The notes: generated by a model from the sequence alone, not told the origin. A stretch of DNA of 5,231 bases from Verrucomicrobiota bacterium (GCA_019241095.1 JAFAXJ010000684.1:1-5231), one strand, 5' to 3'; numbered from the stretch's first letter, positions 1-5,231 are shown. Program-made: numbers and translations.

Positions 1-438
1 TTGGATAAATCCAACCGACTCGTAGATAAAGATAGCACGATCGAGACCTTTCACAGTCCAGAGATAAAGACGCTGGAATTCCACCAAACGACAGTACTCG
101 ACAGCTTCTTGGACAAGCCAGCGACCCAAACCGGCTCCTCGAACAGATTTATCGACAAACAGCAACCTGAGCTGCGCCTCTATCTGGCTTCGCTCGATGA
201 TGAACACGGAGCCAACAATGGAATTGCTTTTTTTTAACAACCAAGCCTTTGAGCGTTTCGGATCGGGATTAAGGATGAACTCTGCCGCAATTTTTGCGCA
301 ATACGCTTCATGAACTTCGTTCAAACCGTAATCCAATACGTTCTGAGTACCATGGATATAAATCAAATGTCCCAGGTCACCCGAAGAAAACTGATGGCAT
401 ACTGAGACCTCCTTCGTCAACAAAAGGGTCGGCCGCAT
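1..438 (-). CDS. GNAT-family N-acetyltransferase, C-terminus cut off by window edge
   Basis: Probably transfers an acetyl group from acetyl-CoA to an amine; the substrate is unknown. The minus frame gives 146 residues from ATG 438 and stays open past position 1. The acetyl-CoA loop VRGAGLGR is at residues 99-106, matching (Q/R)xxGxG. It follows the strand EAQLRLLFV (87-95) and precedes LYLWT (124-128) and the closing IYESVGF (138-144). Segments GDLGHLIYIHG (20-30) and IVGSVF (74-79) resemble the acetyltransferase half of MarR-GNAT fusions, but no MarR domain lies upstream. The start is uncertain: GTG 447 is also in frame, neither has a good ribosome binding site, and the only strong one (407-414) serves an out-of-frame ATG at 400. 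The gene lies 117 nt downstream of the SDR on the same strand. An A8 run (228-235) sits inside the gene, and the reading frame is intact across it. Confidence 0.85.
   Translation of the reverse strand, partial: MRPTLLLTKEVSVCHQFSSGDLGHLIYIHGTQNVLDYGLNEVHEAYCAKIAAEFILNPDPKRSKAWLLKKSNSIVGSVFIIERSQIEAQLRLLFVDKSVRGAGLGRWLVQEAVEYCRLVEFQRLYLWTVKGLDRAIFIYESVGFIQ
377..414 (-). promoter_or_regulatory. Strong Shine-Dalgarno plus 7-codon out-of-frame ORF inside the GNAT 5' end
   Basis: Reading the minus strand, AAGGAGGT (414-407) lies 6 nt before ATG 400. This is the best ribosome binding site in the window. The ATG opens MPSVFFG and stops at TGA 379-377, in a different frame from the acetyltransferase. 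Homology-like sequence of the acetyltransferase begins upstream of this ATG (VSVCHQF, residues 11-17), so the ATG cannot simply be the enzyme's start. It may be chance, a leader peptide, or a trace of a frameshift near the true start. This is inference from motif and spacing only. Confidence 0.3.
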
Positions 439-506
439 AGAGTTCACGTCGAAAGATTTTAGTTGTCTGGATTGTTCCGGATTGTGAAGAATGCGTGCAA
501 CCGAAC

Positions 507-535
507 ACCTGCCTCGTCGCCGCCAGCCCGCAGGT
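507..535. terminator. Weak hairpin between SDR and GNAT genes
   Basis: ACCTGC (507-512) and GCAGGT (530-535) form a 6-bp inverted repeat around a GC-rich 17-nt loop, 21 nt past the SDR stop codon. There is no T-run after it on the minus strand. It could weakly end SDR transcription or be chance. I see no clear separate promoter for the GNAT gene in 439-555. Confidence 0.2.
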
Positions 536-555
536 CTGACCCTATCTAAATCATC

Positions 556-1350
556 TTAAGTGATTGATCGAACCGTGCCTCCATCTACCCTTAATGCAGC
601 TCCATTCGTAGCTGACGATAACGGACTGCATAGATAGACCACCATACTCGCGACTTCCTCCGGAGCTGCGAATCGTTTCAGCAGATTTGTGGGACGAGCT
701 TTCTCAAAGAACATTTTCTCAAACTCTTTCGGTGACGTGTTGTTGTCTTTTGCCAGTCGATCCACAAAGTCCTTTACCCCTTCCGAAGCAGTGGGCCCCG
801 GCAAAACAGCATTGACGGTCACGCCAGTGCCAACAGTCGTCTCCGCCAAGCCTCGCGAAATCGCCAACTGAGCTGTTTTCGTCATGCCATAATGGATCAT
901 CTCAACCGGAATCTGAACGGCGGATTCACTAGAGATAAAGATGATTCGACCCCAGTTTTTGGCCTTCATTCGAGGAAGATAATAACGCGCTAACCGGATT
1001 CCGCTTAGCACGTTAACTTCGAAAAACCTTACCCAATCCTCGTCTGTAATCTGCTCAAATGTTTGCGGAGCGAAAATGCCGAGATTATTTACTAAAACGT
1101 CCACATCTGGGAATTTGCTAGTAAGTCGCTCAACTGCTTCAAGCGTTGAAAGGTCGCCAGAGAATCCCTCGACTTTGGAGCCTTGGCACTTTTCTCGAAT
1201 TGAAGCAGCAGCCTTCTTCACCCTTTCCTCTGTACGACCGTTCACAATAGTAAATGCGCCCTCACATGCCAGGCCCTGGGCGATTGCAAAGCCGATTCCG
1301 GCTGTCGATCCGGTAACAAGTGCTAACTTTTTATCGAGTTGAAGATCCAT
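556..1350 (-). CDS. Short-chain dehydrogenase/reductase (classical SDR)
   Basis: A complete 264-residue NAD(P)-dependent oxidoreductase, the usual size for a classical single-domain cytoplasmic SDR. It has the Rossmann cofactor loop TGSTAGIG (13-20), GDL (65-67) at the adenine pocket, NNLG (88-91, normally NNAG), and the catalytic set N113, S141, Y154 and K158 within YGMTK. After the active site come VLPGP (183-187) and a C-terminal RVDGGTVRS, typical of 3-oxoacyl-ACP reductase-like members. R39 after the second strand suggests a preference for NADP(H), as inference. The substrate cannot be told from sequence. ATG 1350 is chosen because the cofactor loop starts at the expected distance; there is no strong Shine-Dalgarno. 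Paired inverted repeats just upstream may regulate it. It could be co-transcribed with the downstream acetyltransferase gene. Confidence 0.95.
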   Translation of the reverse strand: MDLQLDKKLALVTGSTAGIGFAIAQGLACEGAFTIVNGRTEERVKKAAASIREKCQGSKVEGFSGDLSTLEAVERLTSKFPDVDVLVNNLGIFAPQTFEQITDEDWVRFFEVNVLSGIRLARYYLPRMKAKNWGRIIFISSESAVQIPVEMIHYGMTKTAQLAISRGLAETTVGTGVTVNAVLPGPTASEGVKDFVDRLAKDNNTSPKEFEKMFFEKARPTNLLKRFAAPEEVASMVVYLCSPLSSATNGAALRVDGGTVRSIT

Positions 1351-1384
1351 AGGTTCTTTGAATAACGGGGAGTTTCACATTAAT

Positions 1385-1440
1385 CTTACTCTGGGGAGAT
1401 TTGGAGTAAGGACAAGCTTGTGTCCTTCTTCTACAAGCTT
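1385..1440. promoter_or_regulatory. Adjacent inverted repeats upstream of SDR gene, candidate operator
   Basis: CTTACTC (1385-1391) pairs with GAGTAAG (1404-1410) across 12 nt. Directly beside it is the perfect 10-bp palindrome ACAAGCTTGT (1412-1421), whose half ACAAGCTT recurs at 1433-1440, making an 8-bp inverted repeat with 1414-1421. The cluster lies 35-90 nt before the SDR start codon, where a repressor operator would sit. SDR genes are often controlled by TetR- or MarR-type regulators, but no regulator gene is visible here. On the plus strand the second unit is followed by TTCTGCTT, so a weak terminator is the alternative. Confidence 0.35.
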
Positions 1441-1523
1441 TTCTGCTTAGCCCGGTCGACGTTTGGAAAATGCGCCTGCAGCTCAACGGCTAATTTTTCA
1501 GTCCGGCCTAACGGCTGGTAACG

Positions 1524-1529
1524 TATAAT
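1524..1529 (+). promoter_or_regulatory. Candidate -10 box for the M48 protease - ybeY operon
   Basis: A perfect TATAAT lies 168 nt before ATG 1698, facing the protease gene. There is no good -35 hexamer at 16-18 nt upstream (the sequence there is GTCCGG), nor an extended TG element. If used, transcription would start near 1536 and give a leader of about 160 nt. The AACGGCT direct repeat just upstream could be an activator site. The assignment is by motif only. Confidence 0.35.
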
Positions 1530-1531
1530 AA

Positions 1532-1654
1532 ATGTTTAAAAGCCGCGCTGTTACGGAGGCTCTCGTCCGCTCAGCGACCGTCTCGTTGGCCGCCGCGAGC
1601 TTCATACTGCGCATCAAGCAAGGCAAGTATCCAGACATCAAGGATTGTCAGTAG
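1532..1654 (+). CDS. Possible 40-residue small ORF, unrecognised
   Basis: ATG 1532 opens 40 codons ending at TAG 1652-1654, two bases before the alternative TTG start of the protease. Its third codon positions are about 70% G or C by hand count, higher than appears in the neighbouring genes. The product begins MFKSRAVTEALVRSA and ends KQGKYPDIKDCQ. The second half faintly recalls a DapB-type C-terminus, but this is too weak to call. No ribosome binding site is visible, and the TATAAT box 3 nt before the ATG would place the transcription start inside it. It may be a leader ORF, a gene remnant or chance. Confidence 0.2.
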   Translation: MFKSRAVTEALVRSATVSLAAASFILRIKQGKYPDIKDCQ

Positions 1655-1697
1655 CTTGATTTTTGAATTTCTTCCATTACTAAGACCTTCACCCGGA

Positions 1698-2981
1698 ATG
1701 ATTGCGTCTTTGATTGTTGGTACCCTCGTCTCTTATTATTTGCTCGATTCACTGGCAAAATTCTTAAATCTGAAAAGCATTCGGACTGAGGTGCCACCAG
1801 AGTTCGCGAACATTTACGACTCAGATCGATATCGCCGTTCACAATCGTACACCAAAGCAAATACCTTGTTTGATATCGTCTCGCAGACCGTGGCACTTGC
1901 GGCCCTTTTCATCTTCTGGTGCCTGGGAGGATTTCGCCTGTTAGACGACTGGCTGCGAAGTTTCAATCTCCCCGTCATTTGGACTGGATTGCTTTATTTC
2001 GCTATCCTTTGTGCGTTACGAGAACTACTGAGTCTACCCTTCGAGATCTTCCATACCTTCAAGATTGAACAGAAGTTTGGGTTCAACAGGACTACCCCCA
2101 AGACATTTGTGTTTGACCGATCAAAGGAATGGGCTCTCTCAGCTTTGGTAGCAGGTCTGGTGCTTGCGGTTATTCTGGCGCTGTTCGGATCTTTTGGAGT
2201 AAAGGCCTGGCTCTATGCATGGCTGTTTACCGCTTTTTTCTCCTTGGTTCTTGTGTATGTGGCGCCCACAATGATTCTCCCGATCTTCTTCAAATTCAGC
2301 CCGCTTCAGCCGGGGCCGCTCAAAGACAAAATCACAGGCTTGTGCAAGGCTCAAAATTTTCCGATTCGGGAACTCTCGGTCATTGATGGGTCGCGCCGTT
2401 CCTCGAAAGCGAATGCCTTTTTTGCGGGATTTGGCGCTAACAAGCGCATAGCGCTATATGACACGCTGATTGCAAACCACGGCTCGGAAGAGTTAGTGGC
2501 AATTTTAGCTCATGAGATCGGACACTTTAAACGACGTCACGTCCTGCAGCATTTCCTCTTTGGCCAGCTGAACCTGTTTTTGCTTTTCTACTTCGCTTCT
2601 TTTTGCGTATCAGACCCTTCAATCTTCGAGGCATTCGGAGTAGCTAAACCGTCCTACTACGTCGGGTTAGCGCTCTTTTTCGTACTCATGAAACCGGCCG
2701 CGATCTTGCTTGGCATCGTTGCAAATTTCTTGAGCCGAAAACATGAATTTGAGGCGGACAAATTTGCAGCCAACGCTGTGGGTACGCCCGAGCCTTTGAT
2801 TACGGCACTGAAGAAATTGAGCAGAGACAGCCTTTCGAACCTGACTCCTCATCCGTTACTGGTATGCCTGCACTTCACACATCCGCCAGTATTGACTCGC
2901 ATCAGGGCGTTATCAGCTGCCGGACCAGATGAGACTCAATCGTTCGAAAGATGTCCAGTTTCTACTCCGATTCTTCCCTGA
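1698..2981 (+). CDS. Ste24-type (CAAX protease-like) M48 membrane zinc metalloprotease
   Basis: A 427-residue integral inner-membrane endopeptidase of the M48A/Ste24 type. The zinc site is HEIGH (272-276; H272, E273, H276), with the third ligand E350 and D354 in EFEAD. The family-specific tail NLTPHPL then THPP and RIRAL (about 381-404) follows. Hydrophobic segments lie near 2-18, 61-78, 94-110, 146-166, 172-194, 288-303 and 320-344, the multi-helix cage of Ste24. The N-terminal PPEFANIYD and RSQSYT motifs are also family-typical. Bacteria lack prenylated CAAX proteins, so a role in membrane-protein quality control is inferred. ATG 1698 is preferred because it leaves a normal short N-terminus before the first helix. 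TTG 1656 would add 14 residues and has AAGGA 11 nt upstream. ybeY follows after 9 nt, so the two are probably co-transcribed. Confidence 0.94.
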   Translation: MIASLIVGTLVSYYLLDSLAKFLNLKSIRTEVPPEFANIYDSDRYRRSQSYTKANTLFDIVSQTVALAALFIFWCLGGFRLLDDWLRSFNLPVIWTGLLYFAILCALRELLSLPFEIFHTFKIEQKFGFNRTTPKTFVFDRSKEWALSALVAGLVLAVILALFGSFGVKAWLYAWLFTAFFSLVLVYVAPTMILPIFFKFSPLQPGPLKDKITGLCKAQNFPIRELSVIDGSRRSSKANAFFAGFGANKRIALYDTLIANHGSEELVAILAHEIGHFKRRHVLQHFLFGQLNLFLLFYFASFCVSDPSIFEAFGVAKPSYYVGLALFFVLMKPAAILLGIVANFLSRKHEFEADKFAANAVGTPEPLITALKKLSRDSLSNLTPHPLLVCLHFTHPPVLTRIRALSAAGPDETQSFERCPVSTPILP

Positions 2982-2990
2982 TCTCCGTTG

Positions 2991-3431
2991 ATGCCTATCG
3001 GCTCGTTCTCCTCCATAGTCCTTTGCGACAGGCAACGGAAGTTCGCGCTTGAAATGTCGGAATACAGAAGATTCGCAGCGGCAGCCTTGGAGAAAATACA
3101 GAAACTTTCCGGATGGAGTGAAGCCCCAGATCCAATTGCTGTGGTATTTGTGTCTGATGCGCGCATGAGCAGGCTTCACTCAACCTATATGCACATAAAA
3201 GGCCCGACAGACGTTTTAACTTTTCAGCACGGAGAAATTTTCGTCAGTGTTGACACTGCGCTCCGCCAAGCCGAGGAACACAAAACCAGTTTGGCCTATG
3301 AGTTGCGCCTTTACATTGCGCACGGCATTCTGCATCTGGCCGGATTCGATGACCTCACTCCTGAGGGTTTCAAGCAGATGCAACAATTGCAAAATTGGAT
3401 TGTCAGCGAAACGACGCCCGAGCCTGCTTGA
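2991..3431 (+). CDS. ybeY: Endoribonuclease YbeY (16S rRNA maturation, UPF0054 family)
   Basis: A 146-residue cytoplasmic metalloprotein of the usual YbeY length. YbeY acts in 16S rRNA 3'-end maturation and 70S ribosome quality control. It has GPTDVLTF (71-78), GEIFVSV (81-87) and the metal site HGILHLAGFDD (111-121). The canonical form is HxxxHxxGxxH, so H111 and H115 are kept while the third ligand is D121 rather than His. The early NRQRK-like patch appears as CDRQRKF (12-18). ATG 2991 is used; TTG 2988 is also in frame. No Shine-Dalgarno is evident, and the protease stop lies only 9 nt upstream, which suggests translational coupling. The gene converges on the HD gene, and its TGA lies within the left arm of the shared hairpin. 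Confidence 0.9.
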   Translation: MPIGSFSSIVLCDRQRKFALEMSEYRRFAAAALEKIQKLSGWSEAPDPIAVVFVSDARMSRLHSTYMHIKGPTDVLTFQHGEIFVSVDTALRQAEEHKTSLAYELRLYIAHGILHLAGFDDLTPEGFKQMQQLQNWIVSETTPEPA

Positions 3432-3484
3432 ACCTGCAACTCGGAGTGGGCGAGGCGCCTCTCCCTCCAGTTGCAGGTTCAAGC
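3426..3484. terminator. Perfect 16-bp inverted repeat between convergent ybeY and HD genes, likely bidirectional terminator
   Basis: GCTTGAACCTGCAACT (3426-3441) is exactly complementary in reverse to 3469-3484, with 27 nt between. The loop itself has GAGGCGCCTC (3452-3461) and GGAG/CTCC pairing, so the fold can be longer. The stop codon of ybeY (3429-3431) and that of the HD gene (3481-3479) sit at mirror positions in the two arms. No T-run follows on either strand, so if it terminates it is not a textbook U-tract terminator. It may also block convergent read-through or protect mRNA 3' ends. Confidence 0.7.
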
Positions 3485-5074
3485 GGCTGAGGCAGGAGGC
3501 AAACTCCGTAATCGACGACTCTCCTGCTCTATATGCTCTACATCCTTCGGATACTTGATTCTCGTATGTAGCATGTTCTGCAGAGTAAACCGGAAGGTCT
3601 CCGCGATGACCTTCAACTCTCGCAATGTCAAATCGCACTCATCTAGTTGGCCTTCTGCAATTCTCTTATTGATAATGTCGTTTACGAGTTGCTCGACTTT
3701 CTGAGGTGTTGGCTTATCGAGGCTGCGAGAAGCGCTCTCGACAGCGTCCGCAATACTGATGATACCGCTCTCTTTGAACTGCGGTTTCGGACCAGTATAC
3801 CGAAAACTTTCTTCGCGAACCTCAGGAATATCCTCCTCGCGAATGTTCATGATTTTACCACCTTCGCGGGCGTCCTGCTGTTGTTGGAGAGCCCGCTTGA
3901 AAAAATAGGCAACCAAGGAGGTACCATGATGTTGCTGGATTACATCAATGATTCGCGGATTCAAGCCATACTTAAGCGCCAGATCAACGCCTTCCTTGAC
4001 ATGGGCGATAATGATCAAAGCGCTCATTGTCGGCGCTAAGTCATCATGTGGGTTTTCGTCTCCGATAATGTTCTCTGAAAAGTATTCCGGTTTCACCAAT
4101 TTGCCGATATCGTGAAAATAGGCGCACGCCCGGCACATCGTTCCGTCAGCCCCGATTTTGTTCGCAGCCGCTTCCGCAAGATCGGCCACTACATCACTGT
4201 GATGCCACGTTCCAGGCGCTTCAAGGCTGAGCCTGGAAAGCAGGGGGTGATTACGATCCGCCATTTCCAACCACGACATGTCGGTCGTGATATGGAATAG
4301 CTCCTCTAGCATTGGTAGAACTCCGCTCACGACTGTTGCAGTAACAAACCCGGAAAGAATAGCCGCAACGGTTTGTTTAACGAACATGCTCCAGTCCATA
4401 TCCCCTATCTGCAGCCACGGAATAGTGATGGTGCCGAATGACACGGCTAAAATCCAGATGGCCAGTCCGACACATATACCAGCACGCAAGAGCCTGCTTC
4501 GACGCCTCACCTCGATTGTGACAAATACTGAGATGAAACCACTGATAAGGCTCATCACCAGGATCACGGCATCGATTCCCCGAAACAAAATCGACGTCCA
4601 CAAGCTGACAAAAATCGCGACGTAAATTCCGTGACTTTTTCCTAGCAGAACAGACAGCACCAAGGGAGCCAACGAGAATGGAATAAGCAGTACTCCGAAA
4701 TCTTTGGGCAATTCCGGGGCCTGAGCGCAAAATACTATGACCAATTTCGCCAGAGTGAGGTGAAAGAGCATCACCCCAAAAACAAGCCCTACCCGAGAGT
4801 TTTTTCGGAACGTCTGCGGGTGGTTGATCCACAATTGAGCGACTGCCGTACTCAATATCAATAACCCGATCAAAAAGTATTTTGCGGGATCTGGATGATC
4901 CCCCGAAAATATCAACAAAGCTAGAACAAGAATAAAAAAGCCAAATATCCCCGCTTGTATCCAAGGATTGGATTCGAGTTTTCGCATCCATTCTTTCTGA
5001 GTTGGCTTACGACGAGTTTTGGTACACGCAAAACCCTTCCTGACCAAATTCCTGCGATTCCTAGATCCAAACAT
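3479..5074 (-). CDS. Membrane HD-domain phosphohydrolase, PgpH / 7TM-HD type, lacking the extracellular domain
   Basis: A 531-residue inner-membrane protein with a cytoplasmic HD phosphohydrolase domain. In Firmicutes, PgpH of this family hydrolyses cyclic di-AMP. The N-terminus is basic (residues 5-32), then hydrophobic segments lie near 38-56, 65-83, 96-116, 127-145, 148-186, 196-216 and 232-252. The HD domain spans about 285-500: TWHHS (289-293), HDIGK (321-325), H358 in AHVKEG, QQHHGTS (380-386) and IADAVES (441-447), giving the two-metal ligand set. PgpH normally carries a large extracellular domain of about 200 residues after the first helix; here only about 8 residues separate the first two helices. 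ATG 5074 lies 22 nt after the phoH stop, with AAGGA about 10 nt upstream; ATG 4987 (M30) is an alternative. It is probably co-transcribed with phoH. Confidence 0.94.
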   Translation of the reverse strand: MFGSRNRRNLVRKGFACTKTRRKPTQKEWMRKLESNPWIQAGIFGFFILVLALLIFSGDHPDPAKYFLIGLLILSTAVAQLWINHPQTFRKNSRVGLVFGVMLFHLTLAKLVIVFCAQAPELPKDFGVLLIPFSLAPLVLSVLLGKSHGIYVAIFVSLWTSILFRGIDAVILVMSLISGFISVFVTIEVRRRSRLLRAGICVGLAIWILAVSFGTITIPWLQIGDMDWSMFVKQTVAAILSGFVTATVVSGVLPMLEELFHITTDMSWLEMADRNHPLLSRLSLEAPGTWHHSDVVADLAEAAANKIGADGTMCRACAYFHDIGKLVKPEYFSENIIGDENPHDDLAPTMSALIIIAHVKEGVDLALKYGLNPRIIDVIQQHHGTSLVAYFFKRALQQQQDAREGGKIMNIREEDIPEVREESFRYTGPKPQFKESGIISIADAVESASRSLDKPTPQKVEQLVNDIINKRIAEGQLDECDLTLRELKVIAETFRFTLQNMLHTRIKYPKDVEHIEQESRRLRSLPPASAA

Positions 5075-5096
5075 GCGCAGCGATTCCTTGATTCCT

Positions 5097-5231
5097 CTAA
5101 GACCTTTTTACTGTCGGTGGCGGCTCACGGTAACTCTTGTAAGCATGAATGATAGACTGAACGAGAGGATGGCGCACCACGTCGCGCTCCGAAAAAAGGG
5201 TAAAATTTATGCCGTCAACGTCAGCCAAAGC
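5097..5231 (-). CDS. phoH: PhoH-family ATPase, C-terminal 44 codons only
   Basis: Reading inward from the right edge on the minus strand, the frame gives 44 residues ending at TAG 5099-5097. It contains [27 protein letters not shown], split here as GINFTLFS (7-14) and [11 protein letters not shown] (15-25), the conserved end of PhoH/YbeZ proteins. These are cytoplasmic P-loop ATPases, linked to RNA metabolism and functionally to YbeY. The Walker motifs would lie outside the window. The proline-rich tail PPPT is near the end. The HD gene starts 22 nt downstream, and the phoH-HD order is a common one. The frame is too short to check the active site. Confidence 0.85.
   Translation of the reverse strand, partial: ALADVDGINFTLFSERDVVRHPLVQSIIHAYKSYREPPPTVKRS

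Larger units (their letters stand above)
1351..1655. other. Divergent intergenic region between SDR and M48 protease genes
   Basis: This 305-nt stretch separates two divergently transcribed genes and should hold both promoters. Near the SDR side it has two adjacent inverted-repeat units (1385-1440). Further right is a direct repeat AACGGCT (1485-1491 and 1510-1516), then TATAAT (1524-1529) facing the protease gene. Positions 1550-1610 are noticeably GC-rich. Short open frames exist on both strands: 1532-1654 plus, and 1431-1535 and 1375-1446 minus. None is recognisable. I found no tRNA-like fold or known riboswitch core. Confidence 0.6.

Noticed and set aside
1..237. Plus-strand open frame of 78 codons from TTG at position 1
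   Set aside because: It lies wholly antisense to the GNAT gene, whose minus-strand translation carries the acetyl-CoA loop and family segments. The plus translation has no recognisable feature.
441..558. Read-through fusion of the SDR and GNAT in the shared frame
   Set aside because: Both genes are in the same frame with no stop between 555 and 1, but the SDR ends normally at TAA with a complete RVDGG tail. The linker translation is Arg-rich and not domain-like. Without a recoding signal, a fusion is not supported.
1411..1448. Reading ACAAGCTTGT...ACAAGCTTTTCT as an intrinsic terminator on the plus strand
   Set aside because: No plus-strand gene lies upstream to be terminated, the stem is only 8 bp and AT-rich, and the T-run is short. 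An operator is at least as likely.
1485..1516. Direct repeat AACGGCT twice, considered as a start of a CRISPR or iteron array
   Set aside because: There are only two 7-bp copies, with no third unit at matching spacing, which is far too little for an array or origin.
1531..1655. Possible tRNA or small structured RNA in the GC-rich leader of the protease gene
   Set aside because: I could not find a cloverleaf with the T-loop GTTC and acceptor pairing, nor a riboswitch core. The GC-rich part has only short scattered complementarity.
3216..3638. Minus-strand 140-codon open frame across the ybeY end and hairpin
   Set aside because: It overlaps ybeY and the HD gene in other frames, has no family features, and crosses the terminator-like hairpin.
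4377..4991. 204-codon minus-strand open frame inside the HD gene
   Set aside because: It is an alternate frame of the membrane-helix region of the HD gene, which has clear helices and catalytic motifs in its own frame. The alternate translation is rich in Arg, Ser and Cys, with no domain.

Overview
The window looks like an ordinary chromosomal segment of a Gram-negative-type bacterium, most likely from the Verrucomicrobiota or a close PVC-group relative. This rests on recognising the sequence style of the membrane HD phosphohydrolase, the PhoH tail and the YbeY protein, and on finding PhoH, HD protein and YbeY side by side. No database search was possible, so the phylum is an inference (about 0.5 to 0.6). 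Base composition is near balanced, and several genes have no convincing Shine-Dalgarno sequence. There is no sign of phage, insertion sequence, CRISPR array, tRNA or rRNA.

Layout from left to right. (1) On the minus strand, positions 1-438 hold most of a GNAT acetyltransferase whose C-terminus lies outside the window. Its closest family resemblance is to the acetyltransferase half of MarR-GNAT fusion proteins, but no MarR half is present. (2) Upstream of it on the same strand is a complete short-chain dehydrogenase/reductase (556-1350). (3) A divergent intergenic stretch (1351-1655) carries inverted repeats next to the SDR start, a perfect TATAAT box facing right, and short open frames of doubtful meaning. 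(4) On the plus strand a Ste24-type M48 membrane metalloprotease (1698-2981) is followed after 9 nt by ybeY (2991-3431), probably as one operon. (5) On the minus strand, reading towards ybeY, are the last 44 codons of a PhoH-family ATPase (5097-5231) and a membrane HD-domain phosphohydrolase of the PgpH type (3479-5074).

The two right-hand operons converge on a perfect 16-bp inverted repeat (3426-3484) that contains both stop codons at mirror-image positions. PhoH and YbeY are commonly linked and belong to ribosome and rRNA maturation. PgpH-type HD proteins hydrolyse cyclic di-AMP in other phyla. The usual co-linear phoH/HD/ybeY order is replaced here by a convergent arrangement in which ybeY is paired with a membrane protease.

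I did not find a clearly new multi-gene system. The points most worth checking are the shared-stop-codon hairpin, the HD protein without its extracellular domain, the His-to-Asp change in the YbeY metal site, and the conflicting start signals of the GNAT gene.
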